Source of the DNA: Halomonas campaniensis
GTDB lineage: Bacteria > Pseudomonadota > Gammaproteobacteria > Pseudomonadales > Halomonadaceae
Length of the DNA stretch: 64,000 nt
Direction: 5' to 3'
NCBI RefSeq assembly: GCF_002211105.1
Contig: NZ_JPUA01000003.1
Location: forward strand, 140,687 to 204,686
Below are positions 1 through 8,796 of this stretch, piece after piece. Under the pieces are notes generated by a model, which was not told the DNA's origin, searched no databases, and was given only the letters and a program-made list of their open reading frames with translations. A program made the translations under genes and the position numbers. Numbering within the stretch: position 1 is the first letter of the stretch; each line of letters opens with the position of its first letter.

Positions 1-701
1 CGCTACTGGCTTGTCAGTCCGCTGCGCGTTTGGGAGCGGGTAAAGTGAGTTTGGCGACGGCGCCTGAGCATATTGTCGCCAGTTTGATGCGTTGTCCGGA
101 AGTGATGGCACATGGCATACGTGGTGGCGCTGAGGCGGCTGAGTTGCCCAATAACGCTGATGTCATAGTGGTCGGCCCTGGGCTGGGTCAGGCTGCCTGG
201 GGGCAGGCTGTATTGCAGAGTGCGCTGCAGGCAGACAAACCGCTGGTAGTGGATGCCGATGGGCTGAACCTATTGGCGCGTCAGTGGCCGGATGTGCGTC
301 GCGATAACTGGATATTGACACCACACCCCGGTGAAGCCGCACGACTATTAAACTGTTCCGTTGCCGATATCCAGTCTGATAGGCCCGCTGCTGCCCAGGC
401 GCTGCAACGGGCCCGGGGTGGCGTGGTGATTCTAAAGGGCGCGGGCAGCCTAATCGCCGGCCCCACTGGCTTGGTCGTGTGCCCTTACGGTAACCCGGGT
501 ATGGCCAGCGGCGGCATGGGTGATGTACTCAGCGGCATGCTGGGCGCGCTGATTGCGCAGCGTGGCGAGGTAGAGTTTAGTGCCTGGCTGGGTGCCATGG
601 TGCATGCGCTAGCGGCAGATCGCGCAGCCGAGGAGGAAGGCGAGCGTGGCCTGCTGGCCAGCGATCTGGCATTCTATGCGCGAAAATTGATTAATCCGTG
701 A
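1..701 (+). CDS. nnrD: ADP-dependent (S)-NAD(P)H-hydrate dehydratase, C-terminal part (5' end outside window)
   Basis: This is the C-terminal kinase-like domain of the bifunctional NAD(P)H-hydrate repair enzyme (YjeF/Nnr), which dehydrates damaged NAD(P)HX at the expense of ADP or ATP. The open frame runs in from the left edge without a stop, so the gene is cut; residues before the first in-frame TTG (position 30) already read as family sequence. Visible ribokinase-fold motifs are GPGLGQ (174-191), VVDADGLNLL, LTPHPGEAARLL, and the nucleotide/catalytic loop GNPGMASGGMGDVLSGM (from 489). The N-terminal epimerase half, if fused as in E. coli, would lie upstream. The stop sits 11 bases before the chosen tsaE start, matching the conserved nnr-tsaE-amiB-mutL order. 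Confidence 0.93.
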   Translation, partial: LLACQSAARLGAGKVSLATAPEHIVASLMRCPEVMAHGIRGGAEAAELPNNADVIVVGPGLGQAAWGQAVLQSALQADKPLVVDADGLNLLARQWPDVRRDNWILTPHPGEAARLLNCSVADIQSDRPAAAQALQRARGGVVILKGAGSLIAGPTGLVVCPYGNPGMASGGMGDVLSGMLGALIAQRGEVEFSAWLGAMVHALAADRAAEEEGERGLLASDLAFYARKLINP

Positions 702-712
702 AGGCAGCCCAC

Positions 713-1228
713 ATGCAGGTGCAATTAGACAGTGAAGAGGCCCAGGTCGCCTTTGGCGAAGCGCTCGGGCAGGTGTTGCAAGGACGCGGGCTCGTCTATC
801 TAGAGGGTGAGCTGGGTGCCGGAAAAACCACCCTGACTCGGGGCATTTTGCGCGCTTACGGCCATCTCGGTGCGGTTAAAAGCCCCACTTATACCTTGGT
901 AGAGCCTTACGAGCTGGGATCCCAGCGGATTTACCATCTGGATTTGTACCGTTTGTCGGATCCGGAAGAGCTTGAGTTTATTGGTGGTCGTGACGTGCTG
1001 GCCGACGATGCGCTGAGCATTATTGAGTGGCCCAGCCGGGGTGAAGGATGGTTGCCAGCGCCTGACCTTCGCCTAACCTTGGAAGTAATGGGTCAAGGGC
1101 GTTTAGTCTCCCTGGCGCCGGGGAGTGATCAAGGTGAACGTATATTGGCTGCCTTGCAGGATCCATTAAATAAAGCAAGTAAGCTAAGTTCCGACCAGTT
1201 GGAGAGTGGTGTGATTCAATGGAAATAA
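713..1228 (+). CDS. tsaE: tRNA threonylcarbamoyladenosine biosynthesis ATPase TsaE
   Basis: TsaE (YjeE) is the small P-loop ATPase that works with TsaB, TsaD and TsaC to place the t6A modification at position 37 of ANN-decoding tRNAs in the cytoplasm. The Walker A motif GELGAGKTT is at residues 32-40, followed by the family segment SPTYTLVEPY. I chose ATG at 713 because AAGG lies about eight bases upstream. A GTG at 698 overlapping the nnrD stop is possible but has no ribosome binding site and would add five residues. At 171 residues it is slightly longer than E. coli TsaE because of a C-terminal tail. The end overlaps the amiB start by 10 bases, so the two are probably translationally coupled. 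Confidence 0.93.
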   Translation: MQVQLDSEEAQVAFGEALGQVLQGRGLVYLEGELGAGKTTLTRGILRAYGHLGAVKSPTYTLVEPYELGSQRIYHLDLYRLSDPEELEFIGGRDVLADDALSIIEWPSRGEGWLPAPDLRLTLEVMGQGRLVSLAPGSDQGERILAALQDPLNKASKLSSDQLESGVIQWK

Positions 1229-2682
1229 AGGGCATAGCGGCACGTGTATATCGCTTATTGGCCGCCAGTTTTTTTGCCCTGGCAGCGGTTAATGTTCAAG
1301 CGTCCAGCGTAGAAAGTATGCGTCTTTGGGCGGCGCCGGATCATGCTCGGCTGGTATTTGACCTCTCCGCTGCGACCAATGCCAACGTGTTTTCGCTAGA
1401 GAATCCGGCGCGGTTGGTGATTGATTTGGATGATACCCAGATGGGCACCGACCCCAGCACGCTGCCTTTGCATGACAGTGCCATTACTTCGGTGCGTACC
1501 GGCACGCGGGAGGGGGGCGGTCTCCGGGTCGTGCTTGAGCTCAATCGAGAAATAGAGCCGCGCCACTTTACCCTGACCCCTAATGAACAATACGGCCACC
1601 GTCTGGTGGTGGATCTCGAATACCCCGGCGAAAGCGCCGTTGAGAATCCGATCGACCCTATTGAAGCGATGATTCGTGATCAGGAGATCCAGGCCCAACG
1701 CGCATCGGCCCAAAGCCAGCTGCCGGGTGAAGCAGCTCCGCCTAGCGATGCAGCACCGGTTGAAGTGCAGGAAGCCAAGCCGCATCCACGTCGAGACATC
1801 ATCATCGCTGTCGATGCCGGTCATGGTGGCGAAGACCCTGGCGCAATTGGCCCTTCAGGCACACGGGAAAAGGACGTAGTGCTGGAAATTGCCCGTCGTT
1901 TAGCTGCTGAGGTGAATGGAACGCCAGGCTTTAAGGCGGTGCTAACCCGTGATGGTGACTACTATATTGGTCTGCGTCAGCGCACCGCACTGGCTCGCGA
2001 ACAGAAGGCGGACTTCTTCGTCTCCATTCACGCTGATGCCTTTACCAGCCCACGTCCTCAGGGCAGTTCGGTCTATGCGCTGTCGCAACGTGGTGCCACC
2101 TCGGAAACCGCCCAGTGGCTGGCCGATAGCGAAAATCGTTCGGATCTGATCGGTGGTGTCGATGGCAACCTCTCTTTACGTGATAAAGACCAGGTGCTGC
2201 GTGGCGTGTTGTTGGACTTGACCATGACCGCGACCTTAAACGATTCGCTCTCTATCGGTGGGCAGGTGTTAGAGCAGTTAGGGCGAATTAACCGGTTGCA
2301 CAAGCCCCGGGTAGAGCAGGCGGGGTTTATGGTGCTTAAATCCCCCGATATCCCCTCGCTGTTGATTGAGGTTGGCTTTATCTCTAACCCTGACGAAGAG
2401 CGTCGTTTGCGTGACCCGGTGCACCAGTCAGGGCTTTCCCAGGCGATTTTCAGTGGCTTACGCGACCACTTCCAGCGCTACCCGCCGCCAGCCAGCCTGC
2501 TAGCCTGGCAGCGTGATAATCAGCGCCAGCCGTCGGGTAACGAGTACCGCATTCAGTCAGGAGATACTCTTTCAGCGATTGCCGTGCGCCACGGCGTGCC
2601 GGTGAATCAACTGAAGCAGGCCAATGATTTGAATGGTGACGTGATTCGCGTTGGCCAAGTGTTACAGATTCCCCGCTCATGA
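1219..2682 (+). CDS. amiB: N-acetylmuramoyl-L-alanine amidase with AMIN and LysM domains
   Basis: This periplasmic zinc amidase cleaves the bond between N-acetylmuramic acid and L-alanine to split septal peptidoglycan during daughter-cell separation. A signal peptide ends near residue 28. An AMIN domain (about 30-135) targets the septum, an acidic/proline-rich linker follows, and the Amidase_3 domain covers about 194-415. Zinc and catalytic residues visible are H202, E217, H271 and E384. A LysM peptidoglycan-binding repeat occupies about 442-485. The place between tsaE and mutL matches E. coli amiB. Activation by an EnvC-type partner is expected from the family but cannot be seen here. Confidence 0.94.
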   Translation: MEIKGIAARVYRLLAASFFALAAVNVQASSVESMRLWAAPDHARLVFDLSAATNANVFSLENPARLVIDLDDTQMGTDPSTLPLHDSAITSVRTGTREGGGLRVVLELNREIEPRHFTLTPNEQYGHRLVVDLEYPGESAVENPIDPIEAMIRDQEIQAQRASAQSQLPGEAAPPSDAAPVEVQEAKPHPRRDIIIAVDAGHGGEDPGAIGPSGTREKDVVLEIARRLAAEVNGTPGFKAVLTRDGDYYIGLRQRTALAREQKADFFVSIHADAFTSPRPQGSSVYALSQRGATSETAQWLADSENRSDLIGGVDGNLSLRDKDQVLRGVLLDLTMTATLNDSLSIGGQVLEQLGRINRLHKPRVEQAGFMVLKSPDIPSLLIEVGFISNPDEERRLRDPVHQSGLSQAIFSGLRDHFQRYPPPASLLAWQRDNQRQPSGNEYRIQSGDTLSAIAVRHGVPVNQLKQANDLNGDVIRVGQVLQIPRS

Positions 2683-2691
2683 GGTTTTGTC

Positions 2692-4605
2692 GTGACTGAT
2701 ATGACCGCTACCGTACCGCGCATACAGGTACTCGACCCACGGCTGGCCAACCAGATTGCCGCCGGTGAGGTGGTTGAGCGTCCTTCATCGGTGACCAAAG
2801 AGCTGATAGAGAACGCTATCGACGCGGGTAGCCAGCGCATTGAAGTGGAAATTGAGCAGGGCGGAGCGCGGCTGATTAAGGTGCGCGATGACGGCATCGG
2901 TATTGGCGAAGAGGATTTACCGCTGGCCCTGGCCCGCCATGCCACCAGTAAGATCGGCAGTTTGGAAGACTTGGAAGGCGTTAGCTCGTTGGGCTTTCGC
3001 GGCGAGGCGCTGGCGTCGATCAGCTCCGTCTCCCGGCTGGAATTGATCTCCAATGCCGAAGATGACCCCCGCCATGGTTGGCGGGTGGTGGCAGAAGGGC
3101 GGGGCATGGATGCACGGGTGACCCCCGCGCCACACCCCCGAGGTACTAGCGTCGGCGTGCGCGACCTGTTTTTTAATACCCCCGCTCGGCGCAAGTTTCT
3201 GCGCACAGAAAAGACTGAGTTTGCCCATGTAGAAGAGGCGTTTCGCCGTCAGGCGCTATCCCGCTACGATATTGCCTGGGTGTTGCGTCATAACCAAAAA
3301 GTCATTCATCAGCTGCCAGCGGGTCACTCAGCGGCGGCCCGGGAGCGGCGGATTGCCTCGCTGTTGGGTAAGAATTTTATCGAGCACGCCCGTTACATTG
3401 AGCGCGAAGCGGGCGGTTTGCGGCTAAGTGGCTGGGTGGGTCTGCCCACCCACTCGCGCTCCCAGGCCGACCAGCAGTACTTCTTCGTTAACGGACGCGT
3501 TGTGCGTGACCGCCTAGTTGCCCATGCGGTGCGCCAAGCCTACCGCGATGTTCTGTTTAACGGTCGTCATCCGGTGTTTGTGCTCTATCTGGAGCTCGAT
3601 CCAGACGTTGTGGACGTCAACGTTCACCCCACCAAGCACGAAGTGCGCTTTCGTGATGGTCGCATGGTGCACGATTTTCTCTACTCCAGCCTCCACCACT
3701 CCCTGGCGTCCGCTAAACCCGCCGAGAGCGCAGAGGAGGGTGAGGCTGAGGTAGCTGATACACCGGGCGCATCGCCACAGGGCGAAGCTTCAGAAGCGGG
3801 CGCCGAACAGCCCCGCTGGCAGCAGCAGGGGATTGCGCTGACCCACTCGCCGGATCGCCACCCAGGAGCCGAGCGAGTGCGTCGCTTTATGCAGGGCTAT
3901 CAGGCGCTCCACCCCAATCATGAAGAGACCCTGTTAACGCCACAGCCGAGCGCTCCCCAGCGAGGTGATGAGGTGCGTGAAGCGCCCCTGGCGATGCCCG
4001 ATAACGACCCCACTGCGCCGCCGCCGCTGGGGTTTGCCTTGGGGCAGTTACACGGTATTTATATTCTTGCCCAGAACGCAGAGGGCTTGGTGTTGGTGGA
4101 TATGCACGCCGCCCACGAGCGCATTGTCTATGAACGCATGAAAACTCAGCTGGCGGCGGCGAAAGGACTGGATGCGCAACCGCTGCTGGTGCCTGTTTCC
4201 ATTGCTGCCAGCCGGGCTGAAGTAGCCACCGCAGAGAGCGAGCAAGAAGCGATTGCCAAGCTGGGTATTGAGCTGGATATCGCCGGGCCAGAAACGCTGC
4301 TGGTGCGCCAATTGCCTGCCTTGCTTGCCCAGGCTGACCCTGAGGCGCTGGTACGCCAGATGCTGGAAGAGCTGGCGCGGTATGGGCGTACCCATCAAGT
4401 CGAGGCTCGCTTGCATGAACTGCTCTCCACCATGGCTTGCCATGGCAGTGTGCGCGCCAACCGACGGCTAACGATTGATGAAATGAACGCGCTGCTACGC
4501 GATATGGAGCGCACCGAGCGCAGCGACCAGTGTAATCATGGCCGTCCTACCTGGACGCAGATGGGGCTAAAAGCGCTCGATCGGCTGTTCTTGCGTGGAC
4601 AGTAG
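2692..4605 (+). CDS. mutL: DNA mismatch repair protein MutL (endonuclease-motif type)
   Basis: MutL links MutS mismatch recognition to strand incision. The N-terminal GHKL ATPase shows [14 protein letters not shown] and GFRGEAL; a variable acidic linker (about 335-440) precedes the C-terminal dimerisation domain. That domain keeps [12 protein letters not shown] at residues 470-481, ACHGSV near 582 and CNHGRP at 614-619. These resemble the metal-dependent nicking motifs of MutL proteins from bacteria without MutH; E. coli MutL lacks them. The start is GTG (GAGG about eight bases upstream), with an in-frame ATG at 2701 as alternative. It sits 9 bases after amiB and 47 before miaA. Confidence 0.95.
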   Translation: MTDMTATVPRIQVLDPRLANQIAAGEVVERPSSVTKELIENAIDAGSQRIEVEIEQGGARLIKVRDDGIGIGEEDLPLALARHATSKIGSLEDLEGVSSLGFRGEALASISSVSRLELISNAEDDPRHGWRVVAEGRGMDARVTPAPHPRGTSVGVRDLFFNTPARRKFLRTEKTEFAHVEEAFRRQALSRYDIAWVLRHNQKVIHQLPAGHSAAARERRIASLLGKNFIEHARYIEREAGGLRLSGWVGLPTHSRSQADQQYFFVNGRVVRDRLVAHAVRQAYRDVLFNGRHPVFVLYLELDPDVVDVNVHPTKHEVRFRDGRMVHDFLYSSLHHSLASAKPAESAEEGEAEVADTPGASPQGEASEAGAEQPRWQQQGIALTHSPDRHPGAERVRRFMQGYQALHPNHEETLLTPQPSAPQRGDEVREAPLAMPDNDPTAPPPLGFALGQLHGIYILAQNAEGLVLVDMHAAHERIVYERMKTQLAAAKGLDAQPLLVPVSIAASRAEVATAESEQEAIAKLGIELDIAGPETLLVRQLPALLAQADPEALVRQMLEELARYGRTHQVEARLHELLSTMACHGSVRANRRLTIDEMNALLRDMERTERSDQCNHGRPTWTQMGLKALDRLFLRGQ

Positions 4606-4652
4606 CTGAGCAGACAATAGCAATCACCCTTTTTCTTACCTGATGGAAACGC

Positions 4653-5591
4653 ATGGCTGATACGCGCCCCTGGGCGATTTTTTTAATGGGCCCGACGGCC
4701 GCCGGGAAAACCGATACCGCAATGGCACTGCACGAGCGCCTGGGGCATGAGCTGGTCAGCGTTGATTCGGCCATGGTGTATCGCGGCATGGATATTGGCA
4801 GTGCCAAACCCAGCGCGGCGGAGCTTGCCCGTGCGCCCCATCATCTGATCGATATCCGTGACCCAGCAGAACCCTATTCGGCCGCTGATTTTCGGGTAGA
4901 TGCGTTTTCGCTTATGCGACAAATCAGCGCGGCGGGCAGGGTGCCACTCTTGGTCGGCGGTACTATGCTCTACTACAAACGGCTGGTCGAAGGGGTTGCA
5001 AATCTTCCGTCTGCAGATCCGGCGATTCGCCAACGACTTGAAGCCCAGTGGCAGGCTGAGGGGCTAATCTCACTGCATAAACAGCTCGCGGAAGTGGATG
5101 CGGTGTCTGCCCAGCGCATCCATCCCAATGACCCGCAGCGTCTGATGCGTGCCCTGGAGGTGTACTTCGCCAGTGGGCGGCCAATGAGTGAACTCTGGGC
5201 GGAGCAACAGCCGGAAACCTTTCCCTGGCGCGTGTTGTCCATAGCATTGGCACCCAGTGATCGCAGCTTGCTGCATCAACGTATTGCTCAGCGTTTCGAA
5301 GTAATGTTGGGTGAGGGCTTGATAAATGAAGTCGCCGCCCTCAAAAAGCGTAACGACTTACATTTAGGCCTGCCGGCGATGAAGAGTGTTGGTTATCGCC
5401 AAGTGTGGGAGTACCTGGAAGGTGAGTATGACTATGCCACTCTCGTTGAGCGAGGCGTGATTGCAACTCGTCAGTTGGCCAAGCGACAACTAACTTGGTT
5501 GAGAAGCTGGCCAGAACTTAACTGGGTAGATTCACAGCGCTCGGATGCACTGGATCAGGTGCTGAAACTCGTGCGTGACAGCGGTGCTTAG
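4653..5591 (+). CDS. miaA: tRNA dimethylallyltransferase
   Basis: MiaA transfers the dimethylallyl group from DMAPP to N6 of adenosine 37 in tRNAs reading UNN codons, the first step of ms2i6A formation. The P-loop GPTAAGKT is at residues 13-20, followed by the [16 protein letters not shown] substrate segment. The C-terminal half carries the conserved [12 protein letters not shown] stretch and a basic helix with KRQLTW. The length of 312 residues is normal for the family. It lies between mutL and hfq as in enterobacteria. About 190 bases separate it from hfq, so hfq probably has its own promoter as well. Confidence 0.96.
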   Translation: MADTRPWAIFLMGPTAAGKTDTAMALHERLGHELVSVDSAMVYRGMDIGSAKPSAAELARAPHHLIDIRDPAEPYSAADFRVDAFSLMRQISAAGRVPLLVGGTMLYYKRLVEGVANLPSADPAIRQRLEAQWQAEGLISLHKQLAEVDAVSAQRIHPNDPQRLMRALEVYFASGRPMSELWAEQQPETFPWRVLSIALAPSDRSLLHQRIAQRFEVMLGEGLINEVAALKKRNDLHLGLPAMKSVGYRQVWEYLEGEYDYATLVERGVIATRQLAKRQLTWLRSWPELNWVDSQRSDALDQVLKLVRDSGA

Positions 5592-5782
5592 CGTAAGATA
5601 GTCCGCTAAGATAGTAACTTAGTAGATGTGTTTTCGATTGGCTGAGTGATTGGCCTTTCGATTATCACTAGGCTCTTCGGGCATCATTCGGCCTTCCGGG
5701 CAGTAATAAATAGTGCGGCGTAGCACCAGTAGGGCACGCCATTTGATAATTAACCCCCAACGACAGTTTTAGGGAGAGCAAC

Positions 5783-6031
5783 ATGTCCAAAGGGCAGTCC
5801 CTTCAAGACCCGTACTTGAACATTCTGCGCAAGGAGCGCATTCCGGTCTCAATCTTTTTGGTCAACGGCATTAAGCTGCAGGGCCAGATCGAATCGTTTG
5901 ACCAGTTTGTTATCCTGCTGCGCAATACCGTCAGTCAGATGGTTTACAAACACGCTATTTCTACGGTTGTTCCGTCTCGTAACGTACGCTTGCCTGCGCA
6001 AGACCCGGCAGAGCAGGATGCGGAGATTTAA
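5783..6031 (+). CDS. hfq: RNA-binding protein Hfq
   Basis: Hfq is the hexameric Sm-like chaperone that anneals small RNAs to target mRNAs. At 82 residues this is a short-tail form. The Sm1 motif surrounds [13 protein letters not shown] and the Sm2 motif is [11 protein letters not shown]; the proximal-face residues (Q8, F39-type aromatic, K56/H57-type pair in YKH) appear conserved. The N-terminal [12 protein letters not shown] is typical. The start is supported by AGGGAG ten bases upstream. The C-terminal tail is short and acidic, ending AEQDAEI. It is followed after 37 bases by hflX, the usual partner order. Confidence 0.97.
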   Translation: MSKGQSLQDPYLNILRKERIPVSIFLVNGIKLQGQIESFDQFVILLRNTVSQMVYKHAISTVVPSRNVRLPAQDPAEQDAEI

Positions 6032-6068
6032 CACCGCTGGAGAAGCAAGAGAGTCCACGAGGTATTGA

Positions 6069-7379
6069 TTGTTTTTCGAACGCCCAGACGCCGGTGAAAC
6101 GGCAGTTCTTGTTCACGTCGATTTTCATGATGAACAAAAACGTGAAGACCCGGGTGAGTTTTTAGAGCTCGTACGCTCTGCTGGTGCAGAGCCTGCGACT
6201 CTACTCACTGCTAGCCGCCACCGACCTGACTCGCGCACCTTTATTGGGTCAGGTAAGTTGGAAGAGCTGCGGGCACTGCTCGCGGCTCACGAGGCAGAAC
6301 TGGTGATCTTCAACCACAGTTTAAGTCCCTCTCAAGAGCGCAATGTTGAGCAAGAGCTCAAGTGTCGAGTGCTTGACCGTACCGGTTTGATCCTCGATAT
6401 CTTTGCGCAGCGGGCAAGAACCCACGAAGGTAAGCTGCAGGTAGAGCTTGCTCAGCTTGAATATATGTCGACTCGCCTAGTGCGGGGTTGGACACACTTA
6501 GAGCGCCAAAAAGGCGGGATAGGCCTGCGCGGCCCAGGTGAAACACAGTTAGAGACTGACCGTCGACTGCTCCGCGGGCGGATCAAGTCGATCCATAAGC
6601 GGCTCGATAAAGTACGCAGTCAGCGTGACCAGAATCGCCGCGCGCGCGCACGTGCGGAAATTCATAGCGTATCGCTGGTAGGGTACACCAACGCCGGTAA
6701 GTCGACCCTGTTTAACGCTTTGACCAATTCCGAGGTGTATGCAGCCGACCAGTTGTTTGCGACACTTGACCCTACCCTACGACGGCTTGAGATTGAAGAC
6801 GTGGGCCCCGTGGTGATGGCTGACACCGTTGGCTTTATTCGCCACTTGCCGCACAAGCTGGTTGAGGCGTTTCAAGCGACGCTACAGGAGGCCTCGGAGG
6901 CGTCGCTGCTGGTACATGTGATCGATGCTGCAGACCCCGACCGCGAATTAAACATGGAGCAGGTGGAGCTAGTGCTCAAAGAGATCGGCGCCGATGATGT
7001 GCCGGTACTCAAAGTCATGAATAAAATTGATAAGCTCGATAGCGCCCCCCGTATAGAGCGCGATGGCCACGGCATGCCCGAAGTTGTTTGGCTATCAGCC
7101 CAGCAGGGGCAGGGCTTAGAACTGTTGCATGAAGCGCTGAGTGAGCGCCTGGCCAACGATGTTATAGGCTTTTCGCTGACGCTTACGCCAGAGCAAGGTA
7201 AGCTGCGCGCAGGTCTGCATGAGCTGAATGCCGTTCGCGAGGAAGCCTTTGATGAGCAGGGGCACTCGGTGCTGGATGTGCGTTTGCCGCGTCGCGATTT
7301 TAACCAGCTAATGGCTCAGCTTGGCGAGCGTGCCAATACCTATTTACCTGAAGCGTTGCAGGAAACTGAAGATTGGTAG
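6069..7379 (+). CDS. hflX: Ribosome-associated GTPase HflX (TTG start)
   Basis: HflX is a translational GTPase-family protein that binds the 50S subunit and splits stalled ribosomes, notably after heat stress. The N-terminal HflX domain (about 1-200) contains the glycine-rich GIGLRGPGETQLE loop. The G domain has G1 GYTNAGKST at 205-213, G3 DTVGF and G4 NKID. The best start is TTG at 6069, six bases after GAGG, giving the expected MFFERP N-terminus; no in-frame ATG fits the conserved N-terminal region. It lies between hfq and hflK in the classical order. A perfect TATAAT follows shortly after its stop. Confidence 0.94.
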   Translation: MFFERPDAGETAVLVHVDFHDEQKREDPGEFLELVRSAGAEPATLLTASRHRPDSRTFIGSGKLEELRALLAAHEAELVIFNHSLSPSQERNVEQELKCRVLDRTGLILDIFAQRARTHEGKLQVELAQLEYMSTRLVRGWTHLERQKGGIGLRGPGETQLETDRRLLRGRIKSIHKRLDKVRSQRDQNRRARARAEIHSVSLVGYTNAGKSTLFNALTNSEVYAADQLFATLDPTLRRLEIEDVGPVVMADTVGFIRHLPHKLVEAFQATLQEASEASLLVHVIDAADPDRELNMEQVELVLKEIGADDVPVLKVMNKIDKLDSAPRIERDGHGMPEVVWLSAQQGQGLELLHEALSERLANDVIGFSLTLTPEQGKLRAGLHELNAVREEAFDEQGHSVLDVRLPRRDFNQLMAQLGERANTYLPEALQETEDW

Positions 7380-7393
7380 CCTCACCGTATAAT
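7366..7393 (+). promoter_or_regulatory. Candidate sigma-70 promoter for hflKC
   Basis: A perfect -10 hexamer TATAAT lies at 7388-7393, just after the hflX stop. A weak -35 match (CTGAAG, 3/6) is at 7366-7371 with a 16-base spacer. The hflK start is about 135 bases downstream, leaving room for a leader. It would let hflKC be transcribed apart from hfq-hflX. The poor -35 limits confidence. Confidence 0.35.
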
Positions 7394-7527
7394 GTCTAGT
7401 ACGCTGTCGGTATCTGGTTTTGTATAAAAATGGTACAAGATTTAAAGAGCAATAATATCAAAACGCCAGCGCTTCGTTGATCGATGAAGCCAGATGCGTG
7501 AGCGAATACCCTTAGTGGAGAAGAAGT

Positions 7528-8796
7528 ATGGCCTGGAATGAGCCTGGTGGTGGCAACCAGCACGACCCTTGGAGTAGTGGCGGCCGACGCGGTGGAAACG
7601 ATGGTAATGGAAACCGTGGCAATAACAGTGGCGGCGACAATGGCAATAAAGGGGGCAACAACCAAGGCCCGCCTGACTTGGATGAAGCGCTGAAGAAGTT
7701 TCAGGACAAGCTCAACAGTATGCTGGGTGGGGGCAAAAAAGGCGGTGGCAGGAAAACCGGCGGTGGCGGTAGCGATAAAAACCGCAACCCCTTTGCACTT
7801 CCAGGCCTTCTGATTGTCGTTGCGCTGGCGATCTGGGCCGCGATGGGCTTCTACTTGGTGGATCAATCCGAGCGGGGTGTTGTGCTTCGTTTTGGTAAAT
7901 ACCAAGATGTTGTCAATCCAGGCCTTCAGTGGAATCCGCCGCTGATCGATGATGTGCGTATGGTCAATGTGACCCGTGTACGCTCGCTGTCGCAGACACA
8001 GTCGATGCTGACGCGTGACGAAAACATTGTCGAAGTGGAAATTTCTGCTCAGTACCAAGTGGCTAACCCACGTGATTTTGTACTCAACGTACGTGATCCT
8101 GCTGTCTCGATTGAGAACGCGCTGGATTCGGCGTTGCGGCACGTCGTAGGTGGTACCGATATGATCGATATTCTTACCTCGGGTCGTGAGATTCTGGGTA
8201 GCTCGGTCGCCAGCCGTCTGCAGTCTTACCTGGATAACTACGGTGCCGGTATTCGTTTGCAAACCATCAACATCGAGTCCACTTCGGCCCCGGCGCCAGT
8301 GATCGATGCTTTCGATGACGTTATCCGTGCCCGTGAAGATCGCCAGCGTACTATCAACCAGGGTATTGCTTACGCAAACGCGATTATTCCTGAGGCGCAA
8401 GGTCAGGCGCAGCGTATTGTTGAGCAGGGGCAGGGTTACCGTGAGTCAGTAGTTGCTGAAGCGCAGGGTCAAGCCAACCGCTTTAACTCGCTACTTTCCG
8501 AGTACACAAATGCCCCGGATATCATGCGTGAGCGCATGTACCTGGACACGATGGAAGAAGTGTTCGGCAAAACACCGAAGGTGTTGCTGGACGTGAGCGA
8601 AAACGCGCCGTTGATGTATCTGCCGCTAGATCAGCTTAGAGGTGGCAGCAGTAATCGCAGCAACGCTTCCAGCGGCAGTAGCGATAGCGATGAACAGCTA
8701 GACCCGAGTGTGCTTGAGCGGTTACGCAACACCCAGGGCAGTTCCAGCTCTTCTTCGAATACCAATAGTAGCTCCATCCGCAGGGAGGGCCGGTAA
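7528..8796 (+). CDS. hflK: FtsH-associated membrane protease regulator HflK
   Basis: HflK with HflC forms the large SPFH-domain cage around the FtsH membrane protease and modulates its substrate access. The N-terminal ~85 residues are cytoplasmic and very rich in glycine and asparagine. A single membrane segment (about 89-111) follows, then the periplasmic SPFH/band-7 domain beginning GFYLVDQSERGVVLRFGKY and a long helical region. The C-terminal ~50 residues are low-complexity serine-rich. The stop TAA is immediately followed by the hflC ATG, indicating coupled translation. At 422 residues the length is normal. A clear AGTGGAGAAG ribosome site precedes the ATG. Confidence 0.96.
   Translation: MAWNEPGGGNQHDPWSSGGRRGGNDGNGNRGNNSGGDNGNKGGNNQGPPDLDEALKKFQDKLNSMLGGGKKGGGRKTGGGGSDKNRNPFALPGLLIVVALAIWAAMGFYLVDQSERGVVLRFGKYQDVVNPGLQWNPPLIDDVRMVNVTRVRSLSQTQSMLTRDENIVEVEISAQYQVANPRDFVLNVRDPAVSIENALDSALRHVVGGTDMIDILTSGREILGSSVASRLQSYLDNYGAGIRLQTINIESTSAPAPVIDAFDDVIRAREDRQRTINQGIAYANAIIPEAQGQAQRIVEQGQGYRESVVAEAQGQANRFNSLLSEYTNAPDIMRERMYLDTMEEVFGKTPKVLLDVSENAPLMYLPLDQLRGGSSNRSNASSGSSDSDEQLDPSVLERLRNTQGSSSSSSNTNSSSIRREGR

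Noticed and set aside
2607-3206. A 199-codon minus-strand open frame across the amiB-mutL junction
   Set aside because: Antisense to two clear genes and without recognisable domains.
5592-5782. Possible small RNA or repeat in the miaA-hfq gap
   Set aside because: There are short repeats (TAAGATAGT twice) and weak hairpins but no promoter-terminator pair; it is most likely hfq upstream sequence.
7396-8400. A 334-codon open frame on the minus strand across hflK
   Set aside because: It is antisense to a complete, well-conserved hflK and its translation shows no recognisable domain; the length is a by-product of the Gly/Asn-rich codon pattern.
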